A model generated the notes under the pieces. It did not search any database. It was not told the origin of the DNA and was given only the letters and a program-made list of their open reading frames with translations. The translations under genes and the position numbers were made by a program. Shown piece by piece: positions 1 to 8,217 of a stretch of 17,290 nt of DNA. Origin of the DNA: Flavobacteriales bacterium UBA1820 (GTDB taxonomy: Bacteria > Bacteroidota > Bacteroidia > Flavobacteriales > UBA1820); NCBI GenBank assembly GCA_002314265.1, contig DCEW01000016.1:31667-48956 (forward strand), given 5' to 3'. Position 1 is the stretch's first letter, and each line of letters starts with the position of its first letter.

Positions 1-36
1 CTGGTAGCGCCCCGGTTGGAAGGTATTGTAACTCAT
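1..36 (-). CDS. 5' end of an unidentified protein, possibly a rhomboid-family intramembrane protease (partial)
   Basis: An ATG lies 10 bases downstream of the mutL stop codon on the same strand, and the frame stays open to the window edge, giving MSYNTFQPGRYQ. Only 12 residues are visible, so no domain can be seen. In Bacteroidetes, mutL is often followed by rhomboid-family membrane proteases that begin with a short polar segment before the first membrane helix. The placement and this short polar start fit that, but the identification is inference from gene order only. The close spacing suggests it is the last part, or a continuation, of the isomerase-mutL operon. Confidence 0.4.
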   Translation of the reverse strand, partial: MSYNTFQPGRYQ

Positions 37-46
37 ACTTGTTTTT

Positions 47-1924
47 TCAGTCGAATTTCTTTTCGAGTTCGTCCAGACCGATTTTGACGAAGGTCGGTTT
101 TCCGTTGGGAGAGAGAGACGGCTCTTCGCACTCGAACAGGTCGGAGATCAAGGTTTCCATTTCCCCCTGGGTGAGTGTTTCGGGTTTGGACATCCGCAGA
201 GCACGTGAAAGGCTGCGGGCGATGTTTTGCTCCAGAGCTTCCCCGGTGGGGCGTTCGGCTTTGTAGTCGTCCAGCACGCAGAAGACCAGGTTCTCGGCTT
301 GCCCTTCTCCCACTCCGGGCGGAATGCCGAGGATGCGTACCGTATCGCCGTCCCGGGGTTCGAAGTGGAATCCGGCGCTGGAGAGCTCGTCCTTGACCTG
401 ATCGAACAGCGGAATCTGCCAAGGGCTCAAGGTCAGGGTAATCGGAAACAGGATTTGCTGGGAGAGCGAACCGCGTGAACGGACGCTTCGCAGGAACTTT
501 TCGTACAGGATGCGCCAATGCGCCCGCAGCGGATCCACCAGCAGGATGCCCGTTTTGATGTGGGTGAGGATGTAGCGGCCGTTGATCAGGGAGTACCGTT
601 TGTCCGAGGCCGGAGCGGGATCTTCGTCCTGCGGGCGGTCGGAGGCAAAGAGGCGGCCTTGGGTTTCGGGAGGGAAGTCTTCCCGTTCCGGGTCGATGGT
701 GAAATCCGGGAAGGTGTCCTGCGCCTCCGGGGCGGCGGGGCGGGCAAACCTTCCGGTCGCGGGGGCGCCGCCCCCGCGACCGGAAGGTTGCCCGCCGCCG
801 TCTCCGGAGGCTTCTTCCGCGAAAGGATTGTACGAAGGGTCGAAGAGGATGCGCGGCTGTTGCGGATGGTCCGAAGGATGATCCAGGATGCGGTTTATCT
901 CCGGATCCTGCGAAAAGTCGATCGAAGGCAGCACATTGTACTGCCCCAGCGAATGCCGGATGGCAGCCCGAAGGAACGAATAGATGGTCCGCTCGTCGTC
1001 AAATCCGATCTCGGTCTTGGTCGGGTGTATGTTGACGTCGATGCGCGCAGGGTCGATGTCGAAGTAAAGGAAATAGCCCGGGTAGTGCCGTTCGGGGATC
1101 AGCCCTTGGAAAGCGGAGAAGACAGCGCTGGACAGATAGGGACTCTTGACGAAACGGCGGTTGACGAACAGGAACTGCTCGCTTCCCTTGGCACGGGCAT
1201 ATTGGGGTTTGTAGACGAAACCGCCGATCTTGACGATGTCGGTGTTTTCCTCGACCGGGACCAACTTGTTGTCGGTATTGGACTTGAAGATGGAAACGAT
1301 CCGTCGGCGCAATCCCGAAGGGGAGAGCTTGTGTACCAAGGTGTCGTCGCGGTACAGTTCGAAAGCCAGTTCGGGGTGGGCAAGGGCCACACGGACGAAT
1401 TCGTCCGCGATGCGGGAAAATTCGATCGTGTCGGACTTGAGAAAGTTTCTCCGGGCAGGGATGTTGAAAAACAGGTTCTTTACCGCCAAGGTCGTGCCGA
1501 CGGCCGCCGGGAGTGACTCCGTCTTTTTATATTCCGAACCTTCGATGCAGATGCGCACCCCCAACTCGTCTTCCGCCCGGCGCGTGGTCAATTCGACCTG
1601 GGCAACGGCGGCGATAGAGGCCAAGGCTTCACCCCGGAAGCCTTTGGTATGCAAATGAAAGAGATCCTCGGCCGAGGAGATTTTCGAGGTGGCATGCCGC
1701 AGGAAACAGTTGCGGGCATCGGTAGGGCTCATTCCGCAGCCGTTGTCCGTAACCTTGATCAGTTGTCGGCCTCCCTGACGGACAGAGACAATAATGTGTG
1801 TAGCCGAGGCATCGACCGCGTTTTCCATGAGCTCCTTTACTACCGAAGCGGGGCGTTGCACCACTTCTCCCGCAGCAATCTGGTTGGCGATGTGATCCGG
1901 CAGTACTTTGATAATGTCGCTCAT
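47..1924 (-). CDS. mutL: DNA mismatch repair protein MutL
   Basis: MutL is the GHKL ATPase that couples MutS mismatch recognition to downstream excision in the cytoplasm. The 625-residue product has the full N-terminal ATPase set: QIAAGEVVQRP near residue 15, the catalytic Glu and Mg-binding Asn in KELMENAVDA (E31, N35), DNGCGM, LRHATSKI and GFRGEALASI. A Pro/Gly-rich linker spans roughly residues 350-440 and a C-terminal dimerization domain follows. At about residue 464, where endonuclease-type MutLs have DQHA-x2-E, this protein reads DPLRAHWRILYE. The late CPHGRP motif is replaced by SPNGKPTF. The nicking site therefore looks absent, as in E. coli MutL. It is last in a minus-strand run of three SurA-like genes, 55 bases after the preceding stop, with a purine-rich GGAAAGGA before the ATG. 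The linker carries a large palindrome, annotated separately. Confidence 0.96.
   Translation of the reverse strand: MSDIIKVLPDHIANQIAAGEVVQRPASVVKELMENAVDASATHIIVSVRQGGRQLIKVTDNGCGMSPTDARNCFLRHATSKISSAEDLFHLHTKGFRGEALASIAAVAQVELTTRRAEDELGVRICIEGSEYKKTESLPAAVGTTLAVKNLFFNIPARRNFLKSDTIEFSRIADEFVRVALAHPELAFELYRDDTLVHKLSPSGLRRRIVSIFKSNTDNKLVPVEENTDIVKIGGFVYKPQYARAKGSEQFLFVNRRFVKSPYLSSAVFSAFQGLIPERHYPGYFLYFDIDPARIDVNIHPTKTEIGFDDERTIYSFLRAAIRHSLGQYNVLPSIDFSQDPEINRILDHPSDHPQQPRILFDPSYNPFAEEASGDGGGQPSGRGGGAPATGRFARPAAPEAQDTFPDFTIDPEREDFPPETQGRLFASDRPQDEDPAPASDKRYSLINGRYILTHIKTGILLVDPLRAHWRILYEKFLRSVRSRGSLSQQILFPITLTLSPWQIPLFDQVKDELSSAGFHFEPRDGDTVRILGIPPGVGEGQAENLVFCVLDDYKAERPTGEALEQNIARSLSRALRMSKPETLTQGEMETLISDLFECEEPSLSPNGKPTFVKIGLDELEKKFD
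747..789. repeat. 43-bp perfect inverted repeat inside the mutL linker
   Basis: Two 21-bp arms (747-767 and 769-789) are exact reverse complements around one central base at 768. Each arm is a GC-rich block containing CCTTCCGG, GTCGC and a G5 run. With a small bulge, pairing continues outward to about 733 and 800. In the mutL frame it encodes a Gly/Pro/Arg-rich stretch around residues 379-393 (PSGRGGGAPATGR), in the flexible linker where extra residues are tolerated. No second copy is visible in this window. It resembles REP-like palindromic elements that can sit inside genes. It could also be chance GC-rich low complexity, but 21 exact pairs make that unlikely. Confidence 0.75.
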
Positions 1925-1979
1925 GCGTGTTTTTTTCCTTTCCGCGGAGTATCCGCGATCGTCCCGAGAAAAAAGGGGG

Positions 1980-3419
1980 TTATTCCCGGATGGTTTTTTT
2001 CCACTCGGTCAGGAACGTACAATCTTTCCAGTCGTCGTTGATGTGAATGAAGATTTCCTTCGATTTTTTACGAACCCACTCCTGGATGATGTTGTTCTCC
2101 ATTTCCTGTTTGGCGAGGGTTTTGAGTTTGTCGAAGTCCTGCGAGTAGTCGGCCGGGTGTGTCTGGCTGTGCTTGCGCACGTAATAGATGGCGTAATAGT
2201 CGCCCGAGCGGGCATCCTCGATGAAGACCGGATCGGATACCTGTCCGGCTTGGAGGTTGCTTACTGCGTAGTAGAGGTTGCGATCGAGTTCCGTTACCTT
2301 GAAAGCACTTTCGCCGGTGTACATGTTGAGCATGTTGCCGTTGTTGTAGCGCGTGGCTTCGTCCTGGGAGAAACGTTTGACGGCATCGTCGAAATTCAGC
2401 TCTCCGCTGCGGATTTTGGTTACGATGCTGTCCATGCGGGTCTGCGTCTTTTGCAGGTCGTCCGGCATGAGCTGGGGTTTCATCAGGATATGGCGCAGGT
2501 CGAGTTGTTCGCCCCGGCGCTTGATCACTTGGATGATGTGGTAGCCGTATTCCGTCTCGACGGGGTCGGAGATTTCTCCTTCGTCCAGATTGAAAGCAGC
2601 CGCCTCGAAAGGTTTGACAAACTGTCCCTTGCTCACGTTTTCATAGACACCTCCGTTGGAAGCCGAACCGGCATCGTCCGAATACAGGATGGCCATCATA
2701 CGGAAGTCGGCATTTCCGGCTTCGATGTCCTTTTTCATTTGGGTAAGGCGGTTGACGACCTCGTCGATGGCTTCCTGACTGGGTTTGGGGCGAAGCACGA
2801 GGGTGGCCAGTTCAAATTCCTCCTCGAATACCGGCAGGGAGTCCTTGGGAATGCGGTTGAAAAAGCGGCGCACATCCTCCGGAGAAGGGTTTACGTCGCC
2901 GATGAGTTCTTTCTTCATCGCATTGGCGAAGGCCTGCGAGCGGATGATGGGGGTCAGGTCGGCCGCCATCGTTTCTTCGTCGGGTTTCTGGTAGAGCTCC
3001 AGCATCTTATTGACCGATCCGGCGCTCAAAGCCAGCCGTTCGATGGTTTGGGCTACTTGGTTGCTTACCTCACTGTCGGTAACTTCCAGACTGTCCACCT
3101 GTCCCTGATAAGCCAGCATCTTGTCGGTGATCAGCTGTTCGAGAATGCTGCACTTGTCGCTCTCGTCCAGGTATTCGCCGTTCATCTGCCGTTGGGTATA
3201 GGCGCCTTCGATGTCCGATTCGAGTACCGCATCGTCACCCACGATGGCGGCTACTCCATCGATCTTGTACGCTTGGGGAGAACGGGGCGGCAGGGAATCC
3301 TGTGCCGTCTGTTCGAGCGTGTCGGCTGCGGTTTGTTCTGCAGGAATTGGCTGGGCGGAAGCCTGAAAGGCCAGGCAAGCAAATGCGGCGGTGGCACATG
3401 CAAATCTATTTATCTTCAT
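1980..3419 (-). CDS. SurA-like periplasmic peptidyl-prolyl isomerase/chaperone with two parvulin domains
   Basis: The product is 479 residues, close to E. coli SurA in size and layout. It has a Sec signal peptide (hydrophobic core, likely cut after A22 in ASA|QP), a SurA_N-type segment at about 50-175, then two parvulin (PpiC/rotamase) domains at about 201-300 and 306-415. Domain 1 ends with the typical EISDPVETEYGYHIIQV. Domain 2 opens with LRHILMKP. Family members escort outer-membrane proteins through the periplasm and catalyse proline cis-trans isomerization. Domain 1 has LATLVLRP where active parvulins usually have a His strand, so its catalysis may be weak. The ATG lies 14 bases inside the end of the upstream lipoprotein gene, and mutL follows on the same strand, so the genes are probably co-transcribed. 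I do not use the symbol surA because three paralogues are present. Confidence 0.88.
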   Translation of the reverse strand: MKINRFACATAAFACLAFQASAQPIPAEQTAADTLEQTAQDSLPPRSPQAYKIDGVAAIVGDDAVLESDIEGAYTQRQMNGEYLDESDKCSILEQLITDKMLAYQGQVDSLEVTDSEVSNQVAQTIERLALSAGSVNKMLELYQKPDEETMAADLTPIIRSQAFANAMKKELIGDVNPSPEDVRRFFNRIPKDSLPVFEEEFELATLVLRPKPSQEAIDEVVNRLTQMKKDIEAGNADFRMMAILYSDDAGSASNGGVYENVSKGQFVKPFEAAAFNLDEGEISDPVETEYGYHIIQVIKRRGEQLDLRHILMKPQLMPDDLQKTQTRMDSIVTKIRSGELNFDDAVKRFSQDEATRYNNGNMLNMYTGESAFKVTELDRNLYYAVSNLQAGQVSDPVFIEDARSGDYYAIYYVRKHSQTHPADYSQDFDKLKTLAKQEMENNIIQEWVRKKSKEIFIHINDDWKDCTFLTEWKKTIRE

Positions 3420-4356
3420 GGAGGTTGAATATTTCGATTTTTTGGTTTTCTTCAGCTTGTTGTCTCAGTTCGGCGTTGGCCTGGCGGAGCGTTTCGGCCA
3501 TGCGGCGATTCAGCAGGATGCTCTTGATCTGGTGGCGGACATACTCGATCGGTGCTTGAGAGCCCCGGCGGAGGTATTGCGAAACGCGTCCCAAATATAC
3601 GCCATCGGCGTTTTTCGCCACAAAGGAGTATCCTTTTTTTTGAGCGGCCGAGGAGGCGAAGTCCTCATCGGTTTCGTATTTCCCCATCAGCGTTTCCAGC
3701 TCGGTCCACTCGTTGCACACGAGCGGAGCATTGTACGCAGCCTGCTTCATGACGTCTTCCACGCCGGCTTGCCAGCTCCACGGCAGGATCGTCCCGTCGG
3801 GGTTTTTGTGGCTCTTGGCCCAGTCGGAGGGTGCCTTGTCCCGGGCAAAGGCCGTACGGAGCTTTTTTCGCAGTGCCTCGTCGCAGTAAGTAACCGAGAG
3901 GTAAGACCAGCAAAGGATGTCTTTGTCTAGGGTGAAGTTGTTTTTGTTGGCCTGATAATATTCTTCGATTTCCGATTCGTTCACCAGCGTGTCGAGCCGT
4001 TCGGAAATGATCTTCTGTTCGTACCGCCCGGTGAGCAGCAGTTCCCGGAAGTCGGCGATCTCTTTTTCCAGGTCTCCTTCCGGCATGTTCATTTGCGCCG
4101 TTTTGAGGATCAGTTGACGGGTAATCCAAGCGTCGATGTAGCGCGAGACGATGGCGGTGCTGTCCTGAGGAGAAGATCCCTTGGGGACGATATTCCGCAG
4201 GTCGCTTCGGTAGAGGTACGTGTCGTACACACGCGCTACCGGCGGATTGCGGTCGTCGCCACGCAGGGTAGATACGTAGCCCTTTATCCGGTTGCATCCG
4301 CTGAAAAGGGCGGTTGCCAGGGCAAGTCCGCACACTGTCCCCCAAAGGTTTTTCAT
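3406..4356 (-). CDS. SurA-N-type periplasmic lipoprotein, parvulin domain not evident
   Basis: I chose the ATG giving MKNLWGTVCG, which places a compact signal peptide before the lipobox LFSGC. An in-frame ATG at 4365 and a TTG at 4374 lie just upstream and are possible. The product is about 316 residues. After the lipobox come a SurA/PpiC N-terminal-like helical region (VSRYIDAWITRQLILKTAQ and following), a middle region, and a polar C-terminal helix (RRMAETLRQANAEL). I see no parvulin signature such as HIL...GG.LG, so it probably acts as a chaperone or partner and not as an isomerase. It sits between two two-parvulin proteins. Its start is 33 bases after the upstream stop, and its 3' end overlaps the next gene by 14 bases, implying coupled expression. 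Pipelines would probably call it peptidyl-prolyl isomerase from context. Confidence 0.78.
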   Translation of the reverse strand: MKNLWGTVCGLALATALFSGCNRIKGYVSTLRGDDRNPPVARVYDTYLYRSDLRNIVPKGSSPQDSTAIVSRYIDAWITRQLILKTAQMNMPEGDLEKEIADFRELLLTGRYEQKIISERLDTLVNESEIEEYYQANKNNFTLDKDILCWSYLSVTYCDEALRKKLRTAFARDKAPSDWAKSHKNPDGTILPWSWQAGVEDVMKQAAYNAPLVCNEWTELETLMGKYETDEDFASSAAQKKGYSFVAKNADGVYLGRVSQYLRRGSQAPIEYVRHQIKSILLNRRMAETLRQANAELRQQAEENQKIEIFNLHEDK

Positions 4357-4389
4357 GGTTGCCATCGTATGCAACGGTGTTTCCGGTTA

Positions 4390-6366
4390 TTATTCGATAC
4401 CGCGTTTTTTCTTTTCGGCATTCACGGCCTTATCCAAGGCCTTCAGTTGTTTTTTGAAGATCTCGACCGCATGCCCTTTGCGCAGCAGCGCAGGATAGCG
4501 TTCGGCGCACAGAGCATAGTAGTCTTCCTGTACCTGTCCCAAGGCCTGGTCGTAGGTCTTTCGCTGCGGAGGGAAAAGTTCCAGAATGTTGAAAACAAAG
4601 TAATTGTCTCCTTCCTGGATGATGTCCGAGACCCCGAGGCGGATGTCGAAGTCCGGTTTGAAGACTTTGGCCGTTTCTTCGGTGAGCTCATACCCTTCGG
4701 CTACCGAGGCCAGCCCTTTGTTGAGCAGGGAGAGCACCTCCCGATAGTCTTTCCCCTGTTGCATCATCTGCCGGACACGTTCGGCGGTAGCGGCATCCCG
4801 GCACATGACAACCTGGTAATGTGCCCGCTGTCCCCACAGGTAGCGGGTGGTGTCCTGGTTGTAGAGAGCCATCAGCGTATCGGGATCGACTTCGCTCAAT
4901 TGTTCGACGCAGTAAGCATCCGTCAGTGTTTGGATGATGGCCTTGCGACGGAACTCTTCGATCGAAGACTTGATGCGTTCGTCGGTCTGGGGCAGATCGC
5001 GCACGTACATGCCCAAGGCCATCGAACTGGCGAAGTCGTCGAATTTGTCCTGGACGATCTGACGCAATTCCGAACGCTCGTCGTATTTGTCCATGTCGTA
5101 GATGAGCGAATTGTAAAAGTCACTCGTGGTAAAGGTGCTGTCTCCCAGTGTGAAAAGAGGCTCTCCCGCATTTTCGACGTAGCTGCTTTTCCATTCGCCC
5201 CACAGGAAGCCCATGTTGGAAAGGGTTTCGACAACGGCCTCGTATTGCGAGGAATCGACGCTCAGCGGGTAAATCTTCAGTTTGTCCCGGGCGTAGGCTC
5301 TGCGGGCGGGCAGGTATCGGTCGCCGGCCAGGACCTGTTGGTTCAGGAAATCCTTCCGGGTCTCGTAATCGTCGTTGCGCACTTTGCTGATCACTTGAAT
5401 GATCTCCCAGCAGTCGGGCAGGGCGAGGATACTGGTGGTCTGTCCCGGTTCGAGGGCAAAGACCATGTCTTCGATCTCGGGCAGAAGCTCGCCGGTGCTG
5501 TAAAAGCCAAGGTAGCCTCCGTTGGCTTGGGTGGCGGCATCTTCGGTATAGTTGAGTGCCACATCGGCAAAGTCGTCGCCTTCTTTCAGTCGGTTATAAG
5601 CACGCCGGATGTCGGCCAATGCCTGGGTGTCGAGAGAGTCGGAACCTTTGCGCATCACCAGAATGTGGGCCAGTTCGACCATTCCCCGTGCCGGGCGGCG
5701 CTCGCTCGGGCGGACGATGTGGTAGCCGAATTCGGTGCGCACCGGCTCGGAAAACTCGCCCACCGGAGTTTGGTAGGCGGCCGTTTCGAGGGCGTACGGC
5801 AATTGGAATACCGTAACAAAACCCAACTCACCTGTACTTCCCCCGGGATTGATCTTTACCGCCAGTGTGTCGAACGAAGTGCCGGCTTTGAGAGCCTGGT
5901 AGACCGAATCGATGCGGGCACGGGCCGCCAGCGAGTCTTTTTCAAAGGCATACCGGGAAACGGGAACCAGGATGTGCGATACCCGCACGTCTTCCTTGGA
6001 GCGGTCGGCGGCTTCCCGGGAGAGGTGTTCGAGTGCCTTCTGGTCGATGTTGTAGGAAACGATGCTCAGGTTGGCAAAATCGTTTACCGCCCGATTCAAA
6101 GAGGCCAGCGTGTCGATGCCTTGGACGCATGCCTGGTTGTACAGAACGATGTTGTCGATGAAGGTGTCGAGGTATTTTTCCGGGGTGAAGTCGGCCTTGT
6201 CTTCCGCTTGGAGATAGGCTTCGAAATAGGGATTGAAAAAATCCTGCGGATAGTACATCTTGCCGTCTATCGAGACGAAAGGTTGTTCGGCCTTTTTGGC
6301 TTCGGCGGTCAGGCAGCAGGCTGCCACCGCGAGAAGAGTGAGGATATTTCTTGTGATTCGCATCAT
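4390..6366 (-). CDS. Large periplasmic peptidyl-prolyl cis-trans isomerase with two parvulin domains
   Basis: The frame stays open far upstream, antisense through guaB. The real start is the ATG pair at 6366/6363, just before a signal peptide (MMRITRNILTLLAVAAC), giving 658 residues. Cleavage could be by signal peptidase I after AEA, or at the lipobox-like VAAC (C17); both are possible. Parvulin domain 1 covers about 127-220 (VSHILVPVS, then GGSTGELGFVTVFQLP and EFGYHIVRP). Domain 2 covers about 230-330 (LAHILVMRK, then NGGYLGFYSTGEL). Both keep the His-Ile-Leu strand and the Gly-Gly-x-x-Gly region, so both look active. The remaining 300 or so residues are helical and SurA-like. It is first in the isomerase-mutL operon, behind its own promoter at 6403-6410. 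Its role is probably outer-membrane protein or lipoprotein folding. Confidence 0.88.
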   Translation of the reverse strand: MMRITRNILTLLAVAACCLTAEAKKAEQPFVSIDGKMYYPQDFFNPYFEAYLQAEDKADFTPEKYLDTFIDNIVLYNQACVQGIDTLASLNRAVNDFANLSIVSYNIDQKALEHLSREAADRSKEDVRVSHILVPVSRYAFEKDSLAARARIDSVYQALKAGTSFDTLAVKINPGGSTGELGFVTVFQLPYALETAAYQTPVGEFSEPVRTEFGYHIVRPSERRPARGMVELAHILVMRKGSDSLDTQALADIRRAYNRLKEGDDFADVALNYTEDAATQANGGYLGFYSTGELLPEIEDMVFALEPGQTTSILALPDCWEIIQVISKVRNDDYETRKDFLNQQVLAGDRYLPARRAYARDKLKIYPLSVDSSQYEAVVETLSNMGFLWGEWKSSYVENAGEPLFTLGDSTFTTSDFYNSLIYDMDKYDERSELRQIVQDKFDDFASSMALGMYVRDLPQTDERIKSSIEEFRRKAIIQTLTDAYCVEQLSEVDPDTLMALYNQDTTRYLWGQRAHYQVVMCRDAATAERVRQMMQQGKDYREVLSLLNKGLASVAEGYELTEETAKVFKPDFDIRLGVSDIIQEGDNYFVFNILELFPPQRKTYDQALGQVQEDYYALCAERYPALLRKGHAVEIFKKQLKALDKAVNAEKKKRGIE

Positions 6367-6402
6367 CTGATGGGGTCGTTTTTTTAGTGGCAAAACGAGA
6401 AA

Positions 6403-6410
6403 CAAATGTA
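6403..6410 (-). promoter_or_regulatory. Bacteroidetes -7 promoter element for the isomerase-mutL operon
   Basis: On the minus strand this reads TACATTTG, an exact match to the TAnnTTTG -7 consensus used by the Bacteroidetes primary sigma factor. It lies 36 bases upstream of the isomerase ATG, which predicts a leader of roughly 30 bases. No clear TTTG -33 element is visible; that region is only T-rich. It lies immediately downstream of the guaB terminator, as expected for a new transcription unit. Confidence 0.6.
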
Positions 6411-6420
6411 GCAAATAAAT

Positions 6421-6460
6421 GAAAAACGGCCGCTTTTCCAACGGAATAAGCCGGCCGTTT
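6421..6460 (-). terminator. Intrinsic terminator after guaB
   Basis: On the minus strand, arm AAACGGCCG (6460-6452) and arm CGGCCGTTT (6432-6424) can form a 9-bp stem around a 19-base loop, followed directly by a run of five T. It begins 30 bases past the guaB stop codon. The plus-strand side lacks a T run, so it is oriented for guaB. It separates guaB from the isomerase operon. Confidence 0.65.
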
Positions 6461-6490
6461 AAGTAAAAATTATTGCTTTTTAATGCTTTT

Positions 6491-7960
6491 TTAACGGGAG
6501 TAGTTCGGCGCTTCTTTGGTGATGGTGATGTCGTGCGGGTGGGATTCCCGGATGCCCGACGAAGTAATCTGTACAAAGCGCGCTTCCCGCTGCATCGTTT
6601 CGATGTCCTTGGCTCCGCAGTATCCCATTCCGGCGCGCAATCCGCCGATGAACTGGTGCATGGATTCCGAGAGGCTCCCTTTGTAGGGAACGCGTCCGAC
6701 GATGCCTTCGGGGACAAGTTTGCGGTTGTCGGTTTCTCCTTCCTGGAAGTAGCGGTCCTTCGAGCCTTTCTCCATGGCTTCGATGGATCCCATGCCCCGG
6801 TAGGTTTTGAACTTTCGGCCTTCGTAGATGATGGTCTCGCCCGGGCTTTCCTGCGTGCCGGCCAGCATCGAACCCAGCATGACGCACGAAGCTCCTGCCG
6901 CGATGGCTTTCGGAATATCTCCGGTGTATTTGATTCCGCCGTCGGCGATGATGGGAACACCCGAGCCTTCGATGGCGGCAGCAACCTCCAGTACGGCCGA
7001 GAACTGCGGATAGCCCACTCCGGCTACGATGCGGGTCGTACAGATCGAACCCGGTCCGATGCCTACCTTTACCGCATCGGCACCCTGCTCGACCAGGAAT
7101 CGGGCGGCATCGCCCGTGGCGATATTGCCCACTACCACATCTATGTCCGGGAATTCTTTTTTGACATCGTGCAGGATGTTTACGACGTTGACCGAATGTC
7201 CGTGTGCCGTATCGATGACCAAGGCATCGACCCCGGCTTCCACCAGCAAGCGTGCCCGTTGCAGGTTTTCACGCCCCACACCGATGGCAGCGGCTACGCG
7301 CAGGCGGCCGAAGCGGTCTTTGTTGGCATTGGGGTGGGTCTTGACTTTGGTGATGTCGCGGAAGGTGATCAGTCCGTGCAGGATGCCGTTGGCATCGACG
7401 ACGGGGAGTTTTTCGATCTTGTGGCGCTGGAGGATTTCCTCGGCCTGATCCAAGGTGGTGCCGATGGGGCAAGTGATCAGGCGGGTGCTCATGATCAGCG
7501 AGAGGGGTTTGTTCGCCTGTTTTTCAAAGCGCAGGTCGCGGTTGGTGACGATGCCGATGAGCTTTTTGTTCTCGTCCACGATGGGGATGCCTCCGATGGA
7601 ATACTCGTGCATGCACTTTTTGGCGTCGGCTACGGTGGCATCCGGATGCAACATGATGGGGTTGAGGATCATTCCGCTCTCTTCGCGTTTGACGGCCGTG
7701 ATGTGGCGGGCTTGTTCTTCAGGGGTCATGTTCTTGTGGATCACACCGATACCTCCTTCCTGGGCCATAGCGATGGCCATGGCCGATTCGGTAACGGTGT
7801 CCATGGCAGCCGATACGACCGGGGTGTTGAGGGTGATGCGACGCGAGAAGCGGCTTTGGATGGAAACTTCCCGGGGAAGAACCGAGGAATAGGCAGGTAC
7901 CAGCAGCACGTCGTCGTACGTGAGTCCCAGGCCTACTATTTTGTTGGAGGAGTTGGACAT
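6491..7960 (-). CDS. guaB: Inosine-5'-monophosphate dehydrogenase
   Basis: GuaB catalyses the NAD-dependent oxidation of IMP to XMP, the first committed step of GMP synthesis, in the cytoplasm. The 489-residue product matches the usual bacterial length. It has the (beta/alpha)8 barrel interrupted by a CBS-domain pair at about residues 95-205 ([19 protein letters not shown] and [19 protein letters not shown]). The catalytic loop is GPGSICTTR with nucleophile C307. Phosphate-binding residues are in [10 protein letters not shown] and GSMLAGT. The mobile-flap segment is [13 protein letters not shown] start at the ATG at 7960 ([10 protein letters not shown]); a TTG two codons upstream is less likely. 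The gene has its own promoter about 35 bases upstream and its own terminator, so it is probably monocistronic. Confidence 0.97.
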   Translation of the reverse strand: MSNSSNKIVGLGLTYDDVLLVPAYSSVLPREVSIQSRFSRRITLNTPVVSAAMDTVTESAMAIAMAQEGGIGVIHKNMTPEEQARHITAVKREESGMILNPIMLHPDATVADAKKCMHEYSIGGIPIVDENKKLIGIVTNRDLRFEKQANKPLSLIMSTRLITCPIGTTLDQAEEILQRHKIEKLPVVDANGILHGLITFRDITKVKTHPNANKDRFGRLRVAAAIGVGRENLQRARLLVEAGVDALVIDTAHGHSVNVVNILHDVKKEFPDIDVVVGNIATGDAARFLVEQGADAVKVGIGPGSICTTRIVAGVGYPQFSAVLEVAAAIEGSGVPIIADGGIKYTGDIPKAIAAGASCVMLGSMLAGTQESPGETIIYEGRKFKTYRGMGSIEAMEKGSKDRYFQEGETDNRKLVPEGIVGRVPYKGSLSESMHQFIGGLRAGMGYCGAKDIETMQREARFVQITSSGIRESHPHDITITKEAPNYSR

Positions 7961-7993
7961 AGGCAATTACGGATTAAGCGTTGTAATTGCAGA

Positions 7994-8024
7994 CAAATGT
8001 ACGCATTTTTGGCTGGAGGGCAAA
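7994..8024 (-). promoter_or_regulatory. guaB promoter (-7 and -33 elements)
   Basis: On the minus strand, TTTG (8024-8021) is followed after 19 bases by TACATTTG (8001-7994). Both match the Bacteroidetes -33 and -7 consensus with the expected spacing. The -7 element ends 33 bases before the guaB ATG. I see no purine-riboswitch fold in the short leader. Confidence 0.65.
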
Positions 8025-8153
8025 GGGCTGCGGGGAAAAATCGAACGGGCTTGTTGCGGGTTTTTTCGGTTTTTTTTAAGAGGTTGCGGCGATTTTTTCC
8101 TAAAGAAAGGGCATGATTACATATTTAACTCTTTATTGAGAGAATTTTATATT

Positions 8154-8179
8154 TAGAAAATTTTCTATTATGAATAGAA
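8154..8179. repeat. Overlapping palindromes upstream of the orphan regulator (possible operator)
   Basis: TAGAAAATTTTCTA (8154-8167) is a perfect 14-bp palindrome. It overlaps a second inverted repeat, TTCTATT-ATG-AATAGAA (8163-8179), and together they end five bases before the predicted -7 element of the regulator gene. That position suits an operator for autoregulation or for another dimeric protein. The region is very AT-rich, so short palindromes are partly expected by chance. Confidence 0.35.
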
Positions 8180-8183
8180 TAAA

Positions 8184-8191
8184 TATTTTTG
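8184..8191 (+). promoter_or_regulatory. Predicted -7 promoter element of the LuxR-type regulator gene
   Basis: TATTTTTG matches TAnnTTTG and lies 26 bases upstream of the regulator ATG. About 20 bases further up there is only TTTT where TTTG would be expected, so the -33 element is weak. A weak -33 box next to palindromes would fit a regulated promoter. Confidence 0.45.
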
Positions 8192-8217
8192 CCCCGAACA
8201 ATAAGGTCTGATGGACT

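Noticed and set aside
1943..1957. Small hairpin CGCGGA-GTA-TCCGCG between the isomerase gene and mutL
   Set aside because: No T run follows on either strand, and both genes read through in the same direction, so it is not supported as a terminator.
4357..4374. Upstream TTG or ATG starts for the SurA-type lipoprotein
   Set aside because: They add only three or six residues before the signal peptide. The ATG at 4356 gives the usual short Lys-containing N-region, though the ATG at 4365 cannot be excluded.
8170..8211. A 13-codon frame (MNRINIFAPNNKV) ending just before the regulator start
   Set aside because: Its start codon lies upstream of the predicted transcription start, so it would probably not be in the mRNA.
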